A DNA stretch of 64,000 bases from Maniola hyperantus (taxonomy: Eukaryota; Arthropoda; Insecta; Lepidoptera; Nymphalidae), in contig NC_048553.1 in the NCBI RefSeq assembly GCF_902806685.2, forward strand, positions 7,299,099 through 7,363,098, in the 5' to 3' direction. The notes below the pieces were generated by a model, which did no database searches, was not told the origin of the DNA, and saw only the letters and a program-made list of their open reading frames with translations. Shown here one piece after another: positions 24,330-36,999 of this stretch (positions are counted from its first letter, which is position 1; each line of letters begins with the position of its first letter). The translations under genes and the position numbers were made by a program.

Positions 24330-24470
24330 CTGTACGGCAATCTCTCAACCAAACTATCTGGAACGAGTGTTATCCTTTTCACAATGTTCCCTGTAGAAAA
24401 GGATACAGTAAGTACATTTAGACCAAATTAAAGTTTCATTCAAATATTTGTGTTCAACCAAATTAGTAGA
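24330..24470. mobile_element. Decayed relative of the palindromic MITE, cut by the duplication breakpoint
   Basis: Degenerate inverted ends (caatctctcaaccaaact at the left, aaatatttgtgttcaaccaaatt at the right) and the ttatccttttcacaatgttc core resemble the 189-514 family. The left boundary of the 4.98-kb duplication lies inside it at 24364/24365. A truncated second copy therefore starts at 29345. Confidence 0.6.
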
Positions 24471-24732
24471 ACTGCGTGTCGCTGCGCCGTCTTCCCTCTA
24501 ACTGCCATTTAAATCTTACCTAGTCTTGACCTTTGCTAACAGTCAATTATACCGCATGAAAAAGCAAATTCACGATCATGGTTATGATTGTCTCGTATTT
24601 TCAGCCTGACCTTTACAAGTAATAGACGGCTAGTAGTCAGACATTCAAATCTGCGTAATGTTCTGTAGACTGTAATTCATTTTGTCATATCCATTTACTG
24701 CTATTATTCAGCAAGATAACCATTAGACAACT

Positions 24733-24840
24733 GAAACAATGTCGTCGTTTTAATCGATGAGCAAGGACGTCCAATGCTGGACATATTACGTCTCTTGCAA
24801 GGTATCGTGCCGTTTGTGTCTTTCAGCCAGTAACAACGTG
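24733..24840 (-). mobile_element. Degraded RTE-type LINE 3' tail (copy also at 29713-29820)
   Basis: The sequence gacgtccaatgctggacat and the following gtctcttgcaaggtatcgtgccg resemble, on the minus strand, the 3' end of the RTE-type LINE seen at 63.2 kb. Heavily decayed. The second copy exists only because of the large tandem duplication. Confidence 0.5.
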
Positions 24841-25469
24841 GAGATTATCCGAACACTAAAAGACCCCTATCTATGATTAGTTTTCCGATGCAGAGAGAGA
24901 TTACATCTCATTGAAACCACGACATTTATCTGTTCTTTGAGTTTGTGCATAGCCCATTGCCAATTTAACTTTGCGACTCGTGTCGGTTTCTCTGCAGATC
25001 GATTCCGGAAAAGCTGCATCCATCATTAAAATCTCAATATTTTATGATTGGCTGAATTTTTGGCATTCTTGTTGGAATGATGCATTGTAGCCAACAGTGA
25101 GCTAGTGTTGGCAAATCAGTGCAACTGTAGCTGTCAAATTACCGCGGTAGGGCTCTTGGCTCTTATACGGATTTCCTCATTTCTGATACTATCACGTAGA
25201 TAAATCGACTATCTCCATCACTCGCTGAGTGACTCTGTTTTATCTCTAAACAATGTGTCCTGTATTTAATAATGAATTTATGGCAACCTTAGCACACCAA
25301 CCTACTTGCATGAGTCATCGCGTGACGCCGCGCGCCGGACCGTCTAACAAGCCGTCTGTCTCTCACTTTGTATTGACCTCCATTGATATGATTGTGCCAA
25401 TAGGCAATAATTTTCATATTCTTTGAGTACCTAATGAATTAACTAATGTACGCCCTTAATCAATGCCCA

Positions 25470-25677
25470 TATAATAAATGCGAAAATGTGCTTTTTTATT
25501 AGTTTATTAGTTTTTGGATTGCCCTCAAATCACGTGGCAAAGGATCAAAGAATCGATCGGCATGATTTTTTTCTATAGATAAAGACCTGGATTTTTTATC
25601 CTGAAAATCAAATAGTTCCCGCGGGATTTTAAAAACCTAAATCCACGCAGACTAAGTGCGGGCATCAGGAAGTATAA
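25470..25677 (-). mobile_element. gcgacttcgtc-family retroposon (also 30450-30657)
   Basis: It reads taaatgcgaaaatgtgcttt, gccctcaaatcacgtggcaa and tcccgcgggattttaaaaac to gcgggcatcaggaagta. Duplicated with the large tandem block. Confidence 0.72.
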
Positions 25678-26349
25678 TTTATAAGAACTTGGACTAGAGG
25701 TCTGTCCGACCTATCACGTTGCTTTCAAAATATTTCGATAGCGGAAAATCCACCCAAATCAAAGGGGATTAAACATTTGCTGTTTGCGTTCTGTGGAAAT
25801 CGGTTTACCAATACTCCGCAAACGAAGTTGGAATTATGCTCGTTAGGACGATTTCAGTCCGACTTAGGATTCTCATTTTAGAGATCCATAAATAAACTTC
25901 ATTATTTGATATCAAATAACTGTCGAGTAGCTACTTAGTTACTTTGTGAAAATTGTGCATCGTAGAAGATCTCTTGAGGATACTCTGGGGTGATGTTTAG
26001 TAGTGTCTTGGAGGATCGTTTGGTGTTGCGTGATGTTGGTGCGTATTGCCTGCTATGCATAATTCTTTCTTTGCGGTGCGTAATGCATGGTGCAACACCG
26101 TACAGATTTTTCTGGTTTTAACTTAAAAGTGTTATAGCAAATAAGCTTGTTGTGACTAGTTTAAACTGTTATCAAATTGTATCGCGGATGGGTTGTGAAT
26201 TTTCTCAATATGTATGCATTAAAACTATTACTTAACTTTGTAATTTTCGCCTTTGAAAGTGTATGAATTTGTTAGTGATTCGCTCAAATTGTTATAAATT
26301 TAGATTTAACTATAGTTTGTTTTTAGTTTGAAACGAATAGAGCTGGCAT

Positions 26350-26500
26350 ATAGGCTGGTTACCTATAAAAGCCCCCGATTTATATGAAATTTGGTACAGA
26401 GGTAGCTTGCGTCCCGTAAATTGACAAAGGCAACTATTTATCCCGAAAAATCAAAGAGTTCACACGGGCTTTTCAAAAAACCTAAATCCACTCTAGTATC
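26350..26500 (-). mobile_element. gcgacttcgtc-family fragment (also 31330-31480)
   Basis: tttatatgaaatttggtaca, tatttatcccgaaaaatcaa and gggcttttcaaaaaacctaa then aatccact: a decayed reverse copy. Confidence 0.6.
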
Positions 26501-27102
26501 CTCTAGTAATATTATATTTTTGTATGTATAATGTATATACATATAATCTGTATGAATGTATGATTAATCATTACACACATACAATCTGTATATATGTGTG
26601 TAATGTATATTTTATTACCTTTGTGGCTTTGTAGTATGCATTACGTCTATGCTTATTAATTTTACTTTGTGCACCATCCCGCACTCTGGACATTAGATTC
26701 GATCACCAAAGGTTGCCTGTAAGAGATTGCTTCAGCAATAAGGCCGCCTTTACACCTCTTGTATAGTTTCTTTTGTATTATTGTTTTCTGTATATATATT
26801 TTTGTATGTGCAATAAAGAAAATAAAACAAATCCCGTCGTTTATACTTTTTTCATAACATCCAATAACTAGGCTTCCGGCAGTCAAAGCACATTATGCAG
26901 ACAATAGATACTGTAATTATGTAGTTATATCATGGCACAGTTACGTTATAAATAGCTTTGGCTGCATAGCGACCGTAACAATCGCTTATTACTACGTCGT
27001 TTCAGATAATTAATATGCTGTGTGCAGTAGGTTATATAGTAGTCTTGTTTTTATCTTGTTCACAGAGATTATCAATGAAAGGTATGAACATACATAATAA
27101 TG

Positions 27103-27275
27103 TATAGTCCGCGACAGGTCGAGCTGGCAATGGGGTGGGAACGCCCTGCACACCCGCACACACACACAGCCCCTTGCGCTAACCCGATGCGCGCGAGCGT
27201 GGGTGACGTGCGGGTGTGCGGGGCGTCCCCCCGCCTGATACCCCGATTGCCATCTCGACCTGTCGCGTACTTATA
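27103..27275. mobile_element. GC-rich palindromic MITE, copy 4
   Basis: tatagtccgcgacaggtcga left, tcgacctgtcgcgtacttat right, with cgccctgcacacccgcacac facing gtgcgggtgtgcggggcgtc. It includes a short (ca)n. Confidence 0.88.
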
Positions 27276-27390
27276 GAAGCCTAAATACCTCTACGTCTAC
27301 GTGCAAATGTTTACAGTAATTTATTTATTAAAAGGCCTTCCATATCGTTTTATTTAAACGATAACAGCTCAGAAGAAAACTTACCCCATT

Positions 27391-27705
27391 TTTAGGGTTC
27401 CGTATCTCAAAAGGAAAAACGGAACCCTCATAGGATCACTTTGTTGTCTGTCTGTCTGTCTGTCAACAAACTTACAGGGTACTTCCCGTTGACCTAGAAT
27501 CATGAAATTTGGCAGGTAGGTAGATATTATAGCTGACATTTGGGGGAAAATCTGAAAACCGTGAATTTAACAATAGTAGTAAAACAGATTTTATTTATTT
27601 TTAGGCATACTTAATAGTTTTTGATTTATCGTGCAAAATGTCGATAAAATACGATTGTAGTACGGAACCCTCAGTGCGCGAGCCTGACCCGCACTTGGCT
27701 GGTTT
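27391..27705 (+). mobile_element. ggttccgta-family repeat (also 32371-32685)
   Basis: agggttccgtatctcaaaag, a (tgtc)n microsatellite, acttcccgttgacctagaat and ggcaggtaggtag, ending cgcgagcctgacccgcactt. This is the cleanest full copy, useful as reference for the hairpin-bearing relatives. Confidence 0.85.
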
Positions 27706-29344
27706 TTTTTTTAATGATATAGACCAGCGCGTGGCTGCAATCAAACCTGCGTGAACGTCTTAGTCCAATTTGCCCTGTTTTTTAAGACATAATCAGTAGC
27801 CTAAATCCATATAATTTCGATCGATGAACTGATGCGCGGCCGCAGCGCGGGTGTAGTGCTGCAGTCGCGCTTTGCGGCAAATTTGAAGGCGACCTAAGAA
27901 CCTGTTCAGTTATAAATTATGACGCATGATACGGGATATTATAGCTACTACTCATAACACAACATGTGTATCGACCAGTATAAATTACCGAGGGCGGTGT
28001 ATTTTATCTCAGCGTTCTGCCTCCACCTAGAGCTCGATAAAATGTTACGAGCTCATTGTTCCTTATAGGGTGGTTCAACCTGTCTCTTTGTTAGGGATTA
28101 AGAAGAGAAAATAACCTTAAGCTTTATTTTGTTGCTGTAGATTTAGGACCGAGAATTAACTTCGATGTTTTTTTATTGCTCGCTTAAAAGTGTTATATTT
28201 TATATATCTCTTGTCTCCTACATGCCACATGATAAACCGGAGCTGGAAAAAATAAATTGTACGGAATCATTCGTAAACTCCACGAACGCATGCGGTTGCG
28301 GAGTCGATGCCTGGTTGTTTTAGGGCTTCGTACCCGAAAGGTGCCAAATATTGTAACACCACTTCACGTGTATTTTTTTCTAAATTTAATAACAATCTAG
28401 GGGCGAATTAATTTCAATAAAAAATCTTAGTAAGCGGCTATTGAGTCATAAAAGGTCAAAGGTCATACTGTCAACAAGTTTCTAAGCCCAGTGCGGCGGT
28501 CTAGGCTATGCGTACTACAACCTACATCAATGGCTGTACGTTAGTAAATCAGTCAGTCAGTCAGGCCAAATCTTTTTAAATGTACATAGATTATGGATAC
28601 GTTATTTATATTTTGGTATAGCATTAAAATGATATAACAAGAGTTGCCCTGACATATTAAAATGAAGCGAGGGAGATATGAATGATACAGCACAATCGCA
28701 ACTCGTAGTTTCCAGAATGAGCGGCTTTAATATCCATTCCTTTTGTCCCACTTCCTAAACTAGGGCGGAACTTCTGAATGATATACGGAGCGTATGAACT
28801 AAGAGCATTACTCGCGCATCTTTAATGAAGTGCTGGAGGTACTACTTGCTTATGCCATTTGTTTGTGTAATCTGTGTACGTCATGTCGTTTTTAATTAAA
28901 ATGATATTTTAAATCGTCATATGCATTGGTCCTACGTTGGGCGCCAAACTGTAGACCTATACTTAACTATTTATATTTATTTTTCAGATTATAAAAAAAC
29001 TTGGTATAGTTTAAAAAAGTTTTTTTGAACTATACCTACCTCGCCTAAACCGTGGAGGAGACTGGCGATGGGTTGAAATGATGATGACGATGAGTTATCT
29101 TTATTATTTTTAATATCGTAAACTTGTTGAAAACTAGACACAAAGAATAAGACCTCTGTGTTTAGACTAATTGGTTAGCCCTGGATGTTGGTTTCAGTCA
29201 TTGAAGGTAAAATCTATCAAGAACATAAATCTAAGCAAAGCTAATTGGGATCAATTTAAAACATTGTTGTGGGTGCCGATTAAAATACGCCCAGGACTCC
29301 TCGTATAAAGGCACTTTATAAATAGGTACGAGTCTACGTTTCCA

Positions 29345-32300
29345 GAGTGTTATCCTTTTCACAATGTTCCCTGTAGAAAAGGATACAGTAAGTACATTTA
29401 GACCAAATTAAAGTTTCATTCAAATATTTGTGTTCAACCAAATTAGTAGAACTGCGTGTCGCTGCGCCGTCTTCCCTCTAACTGCCATTTAAATCTTACC
29501 TAGTCTTGACCTTTGCTAACAGTCAATTATACCGCATGAAAAAGCAAATTCACGATCATGGTTATGATTGTCTCGTATTTTCAGCCTGACCTTTACAAGT
29601 AATAGACGGCTAGTAGTCAGACATTCAAATCTGCGTAATGTTCTGTAGACTGTAATTCATTTTGTCATATCCATTTACTGCTATTATTCAGCAAGATAAC
29701 CATTAGACAACTGAAACAATGTCGTCGTTTTAATCGATGAGCAAGGACGTCCAATGCTGGACATATTACGTCTCTTGCAAGGTATCGTGCCGTTTGTGTC
29801 TTTCAGCCAGTAACAACGTGGAGATTATCCGAACACTAAAAGACCCCTATCTATGATTAGTTTTCCGATGCAGAGAGAGATTACATCTCATTGAAACCAC
29901 GACATTTATCTGTTCTTTGAGTTTGTGCATAGCCCATTGCCAATTTAACTTTGCGACTCGTGTCGGTTTCTCTGCAGATCGATTCCGGAAAAGCTGCATC
30001 CATCATTAAAATCTCAATATTTTATGATTGGCTGAATTTTTGGCATTCTTGTTGGAATGATGCATTGTAGCCAACAGTGAGCTAGTGTTGGCAAATCAGT
30101 GCAACTGTAGCTGTCAAATTACCGCGGTAGGGCTCTTGGCTCTTATACGGATTTCCTCATTTCTGATACTATCACGTAGATAAATCGACTATCTCCATCA
30201 CTCGCTGAGTGACTCTGTTTTATCTCTAAACAATGTGTCCTGTATTTAATAATGAATTTATGGCAACCTTAGCACACCAACCTACTTGCATGAGTCATCG
30301 CGTGACGCCGCGCGCCGGACCGTCTAACAAGCCGTCTGTCTCTCACTTTGTATTGACCTCCATTGATATGATTGTGCCAATAGGCAATAATTTTCATATT
30401 CTTTGAGTACCTAATGAATTAACTAATGTACGCCCTTAATCAATGCCCATATAATAAATGCGAAAATGTGCTTTTTTATTAGTTTATTAGTTTTTGGATT
30501 GCCCTCAAATCACGTGGCAAAGGATCAAAGAATCGATCGGCATGATTTTTTTCTATAGATAAAGACCTGGATTTTTTATCCTGAAAATCAAATAGTTCCC
30601 GCGGGATTTTAAAAACCTAAATCCACGCAGACTAAGTGCGGGCATCAGGAAGTATAATTTATAAGAACTTGGACTAGAGGTCTGTCCGACCTATCACGTT
30701 GCTTTCAAAATATTTCGATAGCGGAAAATCCACCCAAATCAAAGGGGATTAAACATTTGCTGTTTGCGTTCTGTGGAAATCGGTTTACCAATACTCCGCA
30801 AACGAAGTTGGAATTATGCTCGTTAGGACGATTTCAGTCCGACTTAGGATTCTCATTTTAGAGATCCATAAATAAACTTCATTATTTGATATCAAATAAC
30901 TGTCGAGTAGCTACTTAGTTACTTTGTGAAAATTGTGCATCGTAGAAGATCTCTTGAGGATACTCTGGGGTGATGTTTAGTAGTGTCTTGGAGGATCGTT
31001 TGGTGTTGCGTGATGTTGGTGCGTATTGCCTGCTATGCATAATTCTTTCTTTGCGGTGCGTAATGCATGGTGCAACACCGTACAGATTTTTCTGGTTTTA
31101 ACTTAAAAGTGTTATAGCAAATAAGCTTGTTGTGACTAGTTTAAACTGTTATCAAATTGTATCGCGGATGGGTTGTGAATTTTCTCAATATGTATGCATT
31201 AAAACTATTACTTAACTTTGTAATTTTCGCCTTTGAAAGTGTATGAATTTGTTAGTGATTCGCTCAAATTGTTATAAATTTAGATTTAACTATAGTTTGT
31301 TTTTAGTTTGAAACGAATAGAGCTGGCATATAGGCTGGTTACCTATAAAAGCCCCCGATTTATATGAAATTTGGTACAGAGGTAGCTTGCGTCCCGTAAA
31401 TTGACAAAGGCAACTATTTATCCCGAAAAATCAAAGAGTTCACACGGGCTTTTCAAAAAACCTAAATCCACTCTAGTATCCTCTAGTAATATTATATTTT
31501 TGTATGTATAATGTATATACATATAATCTGTATGAATGTATGATTAATCATTACACACATACAATCTGTATATATGTGTGTAATGTATATTTTATTACCT
31601 TTGTGGCTTTGTAGTATGCATTACGTCTATGCTTATTAATTTTACTTTGTGCACCATCCCGCACTCTGGACATTAGATTCGATCACCAAAGGTTGCCTGT
31701 AAGAGATTGCTTCAGCAATAAGGCCGCCTTTACACCTCTTGTATAGTTTCTTTTGTATTATTGTTTTCTGTATATATATTTTTGTATGTGCAATAAAGAA
31801 AATAAAACAAATCCCGTCGTTTATACTTTTTTCATAACATCCAATAACTAGGCTTCCGGCAGTCAAAGCACATTATGCAGACAATAGATACTGTAATTAT
31901 GTAGTTATATCATGGCACAGTTACGTTATAAATAGCTTTGGCTGCATAGCGACCGTAACAATCGCTTATTACTACGTCGTTTCAGATAATTAATATGCTG
32001 TGTGCAGTAGGTTATATAGTAGTCTTGTTTTTATCTTGTTCACAGAGATTATCAATGAAAGGTATGAACATACATAATAATGTATAGTCCGCGACAGGTC
32101 GAGCTGGCAATGGGGTGGGAACGCCCTGCACACCCGCACACACACACAGCCCCTTGCGCTAACCCGATGCGCGCGAGCGTGGGTGACGTGCGGGTGTGCG
32201 GGGCGTCCCCCCGCCTGATACCCCGATTGCCATCTCGACCTGTCGCGTACTTATAGAAGCCTAAATACCTCTACGTCTACGTGCAAATGTTTACAGTAAT

Positions 32301-34320
32301 TTATTTATTAAAAGGCCTTCCATATCGTTTTATTTAAACGATAACAGCTCAGAAGAAAACTTACCCCATTTTTAGGGTTCCGTATCTCAAAAGGAAAAAC
32401 GGAACCCTCATAGGATCACTTTGTTGTCTGTCTGTCTGTCTGTCAACAAACTTACAGGGTACTTCCCGTTGACCTAGAATCATGAAATTTGGCAGGTAGG
32501 TAGATATTATAGCTGACATTTGGGGGAAAATCTGAAAACCGTGAATTTAACAATAGTAGTAAAACAGATTTTATTTATTTTTAGGCATACTTAATAGTTT
32601 TTGATTTATCGTGCAAAATGTCGATAAAATACGATTGTAGTACGGAACCCTCAGTGCGCGAGCCTGACCCGCACTTGGCTGGTTTTTTTTTTAATGATAT
32701 AGACCAGCGCGTGGCTGCAATCAAACCTGCGTGAACGTCTTAGTCCAATTTGCCCTGTTTTTTAAGACATAATCAGTAGCCTAAATCCATATAATTTCGA
32801 TCGATGAACTGATGCGCGGCCGCAGCGCGGGTGTAGTGCTGCAGTCGCGCTTTGCGGCAAATTTGAAGGCGACCTAAGAACCTGTTCAGTTATAAATTAT
32901 GACGCATGATACGGGATATTATAGCTACTACTCATAACACAACATGTGTATCGACCAGTATAAATTACCGAGGGCGGTGTATTTTATCTCAGCGTTCTGC
33001 CTCCACCTAGAGCTCGATAAAATGTTACGAGCTCATTGTTCCTTATAGGGTGGTTCAACCTGTCTCTTTGTTAGGGATTAAGAAGAGAAAATAACCTTAA
33101 GCTTTATTTGTTGCTGTAGATTTAGGACCGAGAATTAACTTCGATGTTTTTTTATTGCTCGCTTAAAAGTGTTATATTTTATATATCTCTTGTCTCCTAC
33201 ATGCCACATGATAAACCGGAGCTGGAAAAAATAAATTGTACGGAATCATTCGTAAACTCCACGAACGCATGCGGTTGCGGAGTCGATGCCTGGTTGTTTT
33301 AGGGCTTCGTACCCGAAAGGTGCCAAATATTGTAACACCACTTCACGTGTATTTTTTTCTAAATTTAATAACAATCTAGGGGCGAATTAATTTCAATAAA
33401 AAATCTTAGTAAGCGGCTATTGAGTCATAAAAGGTCAAAGGTCATACTGTCAACAAGTTTCTAAGCCCAGTGCGGCGGTCTAGGCTATGCGTACTACAAC
33501 CTACATCAATGGCTGTACGTTAGTAAATCAGTCAGTCAGTCAGGCCAAATCTTTTTAAATGTACATAGATTATGGATACGTTATTTATATTTTGGTATAG
33601 CATTAAAATGATATAACAAGAGTTGCCCTGACATATTAAAATGAAGCGAGGGAGATATGAATGATACAGCACAATCGCAACTCGTAGTTTCCAGAATGAG
33701 CGGCTTTAATATCCATTCCTTTTGTCCCACTTCCTAAACTAGGGCGGAACTTCTGAATGATATACGGAGCGTATGAACTAAGAGCATTACTCGCGCATCT
33801 TTAATGAAGTGCTGGAGGTACTACTTGCTTATGCCATTTGTTTGTGTAATCTGTGTACGTCATGTCGTTTTTAATTAAAATGATATTTTAAATCGTCATA
33901 TGCATTGGTCCTACGTTGGGCGCCAAACTGTAGACCTATACTTAACTATTTATATTTATTTTTCAGATTATAAAAAAACTTGGTATAGTTTAAAAAAGTT
34001 TTTTTGAACTATACCTACCTCGCCTAAACCGTGGAGGAGACTGGCGATGGGTTGAAATGATGATGACGATGAGTTATCTTTATTATTTTTAATATCGTAA
34101 ACTTGTTGAAAACTAGACACAAAGAATAAGACCTCTGTGTTTAGACTAATTGGTTAGCCCTGGATGTTGGTTTCAGTCATTGAAGGTAAAATCTATCAAG
34201 AACATAAATCTAAGCAAAGCTAATTGGGATCAATTTAAAACATTGTTGTGGGTGCCGATTAAAATACGCCCAGGACTCCTCGTATAAAGGCACTTTATAA
34301 ATAGGTACGAGTCTACGTTT
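29345..34320. repeat. Tandem segmental duplication, copy 2
   Basis: This is a direct copy of 24365-29341. The junction contains three extra bases (cca, 29342-29344) found at neither outer end. The outer left flank reads gaac before gagtgt, and the outer right flank reads acgtaaa after tctacgttt. Such near identity implies a very recent event or an assembly duplication of two haplotypes. Confidence 0.97.
32083..32255. mobile_element. GC-rich palindromic MITE, copy 5 (by duplication)
   Basis: Identical to 27103-27275; present only because the surrounding 4.98 kb is duplicated. Confidence 0.88.
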
Positions 34321-34597
34321 ACGTAAAAGCATTACGTAGGTTTTGTTTACGGATTAAGATAAAATGTACCCGAGGGCCATTAGTTAAAAGAAAACAGTGG
34401 GGATAAAAGATAAAATGTACTTGTATTATAAAGTTTTCACCGTTGAATTATATACCATAGAGGAACAGATTTCATACATCAGGGGTCAAAAGATAAATAC
34501 GTAAGACGTAAAAGACGTAAGATTAAAAACGTAAAAGAACTACTGCCTGAATATTCTAAAGCAAACATAATCGGTATGCTTATAAATAAAGTAGCGT

Positions 34598-34800
34598 ATG
34601 CTCGCGACTTCTTCCGCGTGGACTACATAAATTTCAAGCCCCTATTTCACCCCTTAGGGGTTGAATTTTCAAAAATCCTTTCTTAGCGGATGCCTACGTC
34701 ATAATAGCTATCTGCATGCCAAATTTCAGCCCGATCCGTCCAGTAGTTTGAGCTGTGCGTTGATAGATCAGTCAGTCAGTCAATACTTGTATATATTTAG
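34598..34800 (+). mobile_element. gatcagtcagtcag-tailed retroposon, well preserved
   Basis: gctcgcgacttcttccgcgt, ccttaggggttgaattttca, tagcggatgcctacgtcata, cagcccgatccgtccagtag and a gatcagtcagtcagtca tail. Confidence 0.8.
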
Positions 34801-35094
34801 ATATTAATCTCTTTTCCTCTCACTGAACCACCATAAATGTTGAGTCTTGATAAAGATAGTGGCAATATTTCCAGATGGCGTAAAGGACCAGTAGGGCGAT
34901 TTCGTAAAATCTGCATCAATCATTACAATCTCGATTGTGTGTTGTGCCAATAGTGAGCAAGCGTCAACCAATCAGAGGTGATTGCGATCCGGACAATGTA
35001 GCTGTCAATCTACCGCAATCGCGCAGCTGTTTTTACTCCGTCTGGCAATATTAATATCGCTATCATTACACCAATTTACAAAATATGAAATGAC

Positions 35095-35330
35095 ACGGGA
35101 CGAGCTCAAAGGATTAGCAAGCTGAAGTGGCATAGTGGGCGGATCATGTCTGTAGAGAATCAACGGCCGATGGGACAGATAAGACGACCTCCATCCCCCT
35201 GGACCGACGCGACGGCCTGAGCGGCGGTGGCGGGAAGAGCGTGGATGAGGAAGGCAGAGGAGAACCGTGTTTGGTGGCGCGTTCCTGAAAAGACCTATGC
35301 CCAGCAGTGGATACATACGGGTTGATGGTT
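35095..35330 (+). pseudogene. LINE 3' coding remnant
   Basis: The plus strand reads LKWHSGRIMSVENQRPMGQI, RRPPSPWTDATA, a stop, then RKAEENRVWWRVPEKTYAQQW. The PP..WTD and K-TY-QQW motifs are the C-terminal end of an RTE-type reverse transcriptase. At least one stop: dead. Confidence 0.6.
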
Positions 35331-35589
35331 TGGATTTGTAACACGAAGGGTCAACATTATCATCAGTCAAGTAGCGGCCGTTTTGCGGGACCAGCACCTC
35401 CAGTACATCGTAACTCTATGTTTAAAGCACGATGTGGTCTCCGGAACTAGAAAGTAGAACAATTTCATCCCTTTGTTTGTGCGTGACTTCGCGTAATTAT
35501 ATATCAGTTGGTAGGTACATGTACAAAGATCTTTTATTTACTTACGTGTGTAATACTGTAGAACTAGAGTGTATCATAGTGCTTCAGCA

Positions 35590-35739
35590 TGATCAACCCA
35601 TAGCCGGCTCACTATAGAACATGGGTCTCCTCTTAGTATGCGAACGGCCCATAGTCCATCACGCTGGCCAAGTGCGGATTGACAGACTTCACGCACCTTT
35701 GAGAACATTATGGCGAACTCTCAGGCATGCAGGTTTCCT
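35590..35739 (-). mobile_element. SINE 3' fragment, GAT-tailed family
   Basis: caacccatagccggctcact, gtctcctcttagtatgcgaa, acgctggccaagtgcggatt and catgcaggtttcct match the body of the 48118-48445 SINE in reverse. Confidence 0.8.
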
Positions 35740-35754
35740 AACTAAACAATCAAT

Positions 35755-35896
35755 CGACTTGATTGTTGGCATAGAGATTGTAGTTGAAAGGACGGAGAGT
35801 GACATAGGCTCATTTTTATCCCGGATAACCAAAGAGTTCCTACGGTTCCCATTTTTAAAAACCTTAATCCACGTGAAGTCGCGGGCATCAGCTAGT
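35755..35896 (-). mobile_element. gcgacttcgtc-family fragment
   Basis: gagagtgacataggctcatt, atcccggataaccaaagagt and gtgaagtcgcgggcatcagc mark a 5' half in reverse. It abuts the SINE fragment. Confidence 0.7.
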
Positions 35897-35935
35897 TAAG
35901 AATAAATCTGTAATCTTAGGTTAACGTCTTAGTAG

Positions 35936-36255
35936 ATAGATAGATCAATTTTAAACCATTTCCCGTACATGCCGCAGATATATTCAGCGGCATGTAACAA
36001 ATCTAAAGCTAATTTTAATCAGTAGATAGAATTTTAACCAGGACTCCTACGTCGTGACTCTGCATAATGCAAACTCTTGTATAAAGGACTATTTCTATAA
36101 AATATAGAGCAACTATTACGTAATTATGTCGATGGATGAGATCAAGGAATAAATATAAGGTTAAATCCTATCTCCGTTGATAGAAAGTAGATCAATTTAA
36201 AACCAGGGCTCGTACGTGCCGCTGCGTAATGAAACCCGCCTACGAGCGTACTGTA
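35936..36255. repeat. Three loose repeats of a gatcaattttaaacca unit
   Basis: Related segments start near 35938 (gatcaattttaaaccatttc), 36022 (gatagaattttaaccaggac) and 36188 (gatcaatttaaaaccagggc), each followed by cgtacgtgccg-like sequence. Diverged and of unknown class. Confidence 0.45.
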
Positions 36256-36893
36256 TAAAGTTTTATAGTACTATTATAATTCTGTGGTCTTAGCCCAATG
36301 TGCATACAACGTTTATAATTAGTTTGTTCAGATTTTAAATAATAATTATATGTTCGTATGGGTTCGAAACTAGTCGGGCTAACGTCGACTACACACGTGA
36401 GTAAGCCGGGACAGATAGTATTTATAATGGAAATCACTCACGGTAGTTTAAATAATTATATGCAATAAAATAACTTAGACACAAAGAGACTATACTCTAA
36501 GGTTTAGTTTGTATCACAGGCGATAAAATAAAAGTAATGCTCACCGTAAATTTTTGGTCGTCATTAAAAACAAAAGGGGTTTTACAAATCGGGGTTTAAT
36601 AAATTTGGACTTAGAGCTTTAATAATGGAGTTATGAGTGCGGACTTGTGCAACCGATTTCGCTTTTTACTGGTGGTCAACTTTGGTTTACTGGTGGCTTC
36701 TTAATGGTAACCGTAATGTACTTTAGTAGTAAGACAATCCATTTGAACCCGCTAAAACACAATGGGCAATGAATAAATTGTCCAAAGCAAGCTCTAAATC
36801 AAAAAGGCTGTTTCCGTTGCTGGCTAGTCTACTAATCTTGGGTAGTCATTGATCAGGGAAAGTTTGGCGAAAGATTTTGAGTGAACACAGAAG

Positions 36894-36924
36894 GAATCAA
36901 TAGTTAGAAGATAACTATTGATTC
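36894..36924. repeat. Perfect hairpin, 13-bp arms, 5-nt loop
   Basis: gaatcaatagtta, gaaga, taactattgattc. It lies about 75 bp downstream of the NDUFS7-like stop codon, so it would be in the 3' UTR or just past it. No function inferred. Confidence 0.88.
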
Positions 36925-36999
36925 GGAAAAGAACGAATATCAATGTCAAACGATGTCAATATAATGTATTTCACAAGTTTTAATAAAGGACAATCGTAA

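Larger units (their letters stand above)
24365..29341. repeat. Tandem segmental duplication, copy 1 (about 4.98 kb)
   Basis: This block is repeated immediately downstream at 29345-34320 with an offset of 4980 bases, which becomes 4979 after about 33109. Every line compared is identical apart from one T lost in a T-run (28129 versus 33109). It contains no recognised gene, only repeats: a degraded RTE tail, retroposon fragments, a GC-rich palindrome and a ggttccgta-family copy. The left breakpoint falls inside a decayed palindromic MITE. Confidence 0.97.

Noticed and set aside
27440..27470. (tgtc)n runs resembling short regularly spaced repeats
   Set aside because: Simple microsatellite that is part of the ggttccgta repeat family; nothing like CRISPR spacing.
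26662..31866. Two identical 74-residue reverse ORFs 4980 bp apart
   Set aside because: Identity is explained by the large DNA duplication; no family resemblance.
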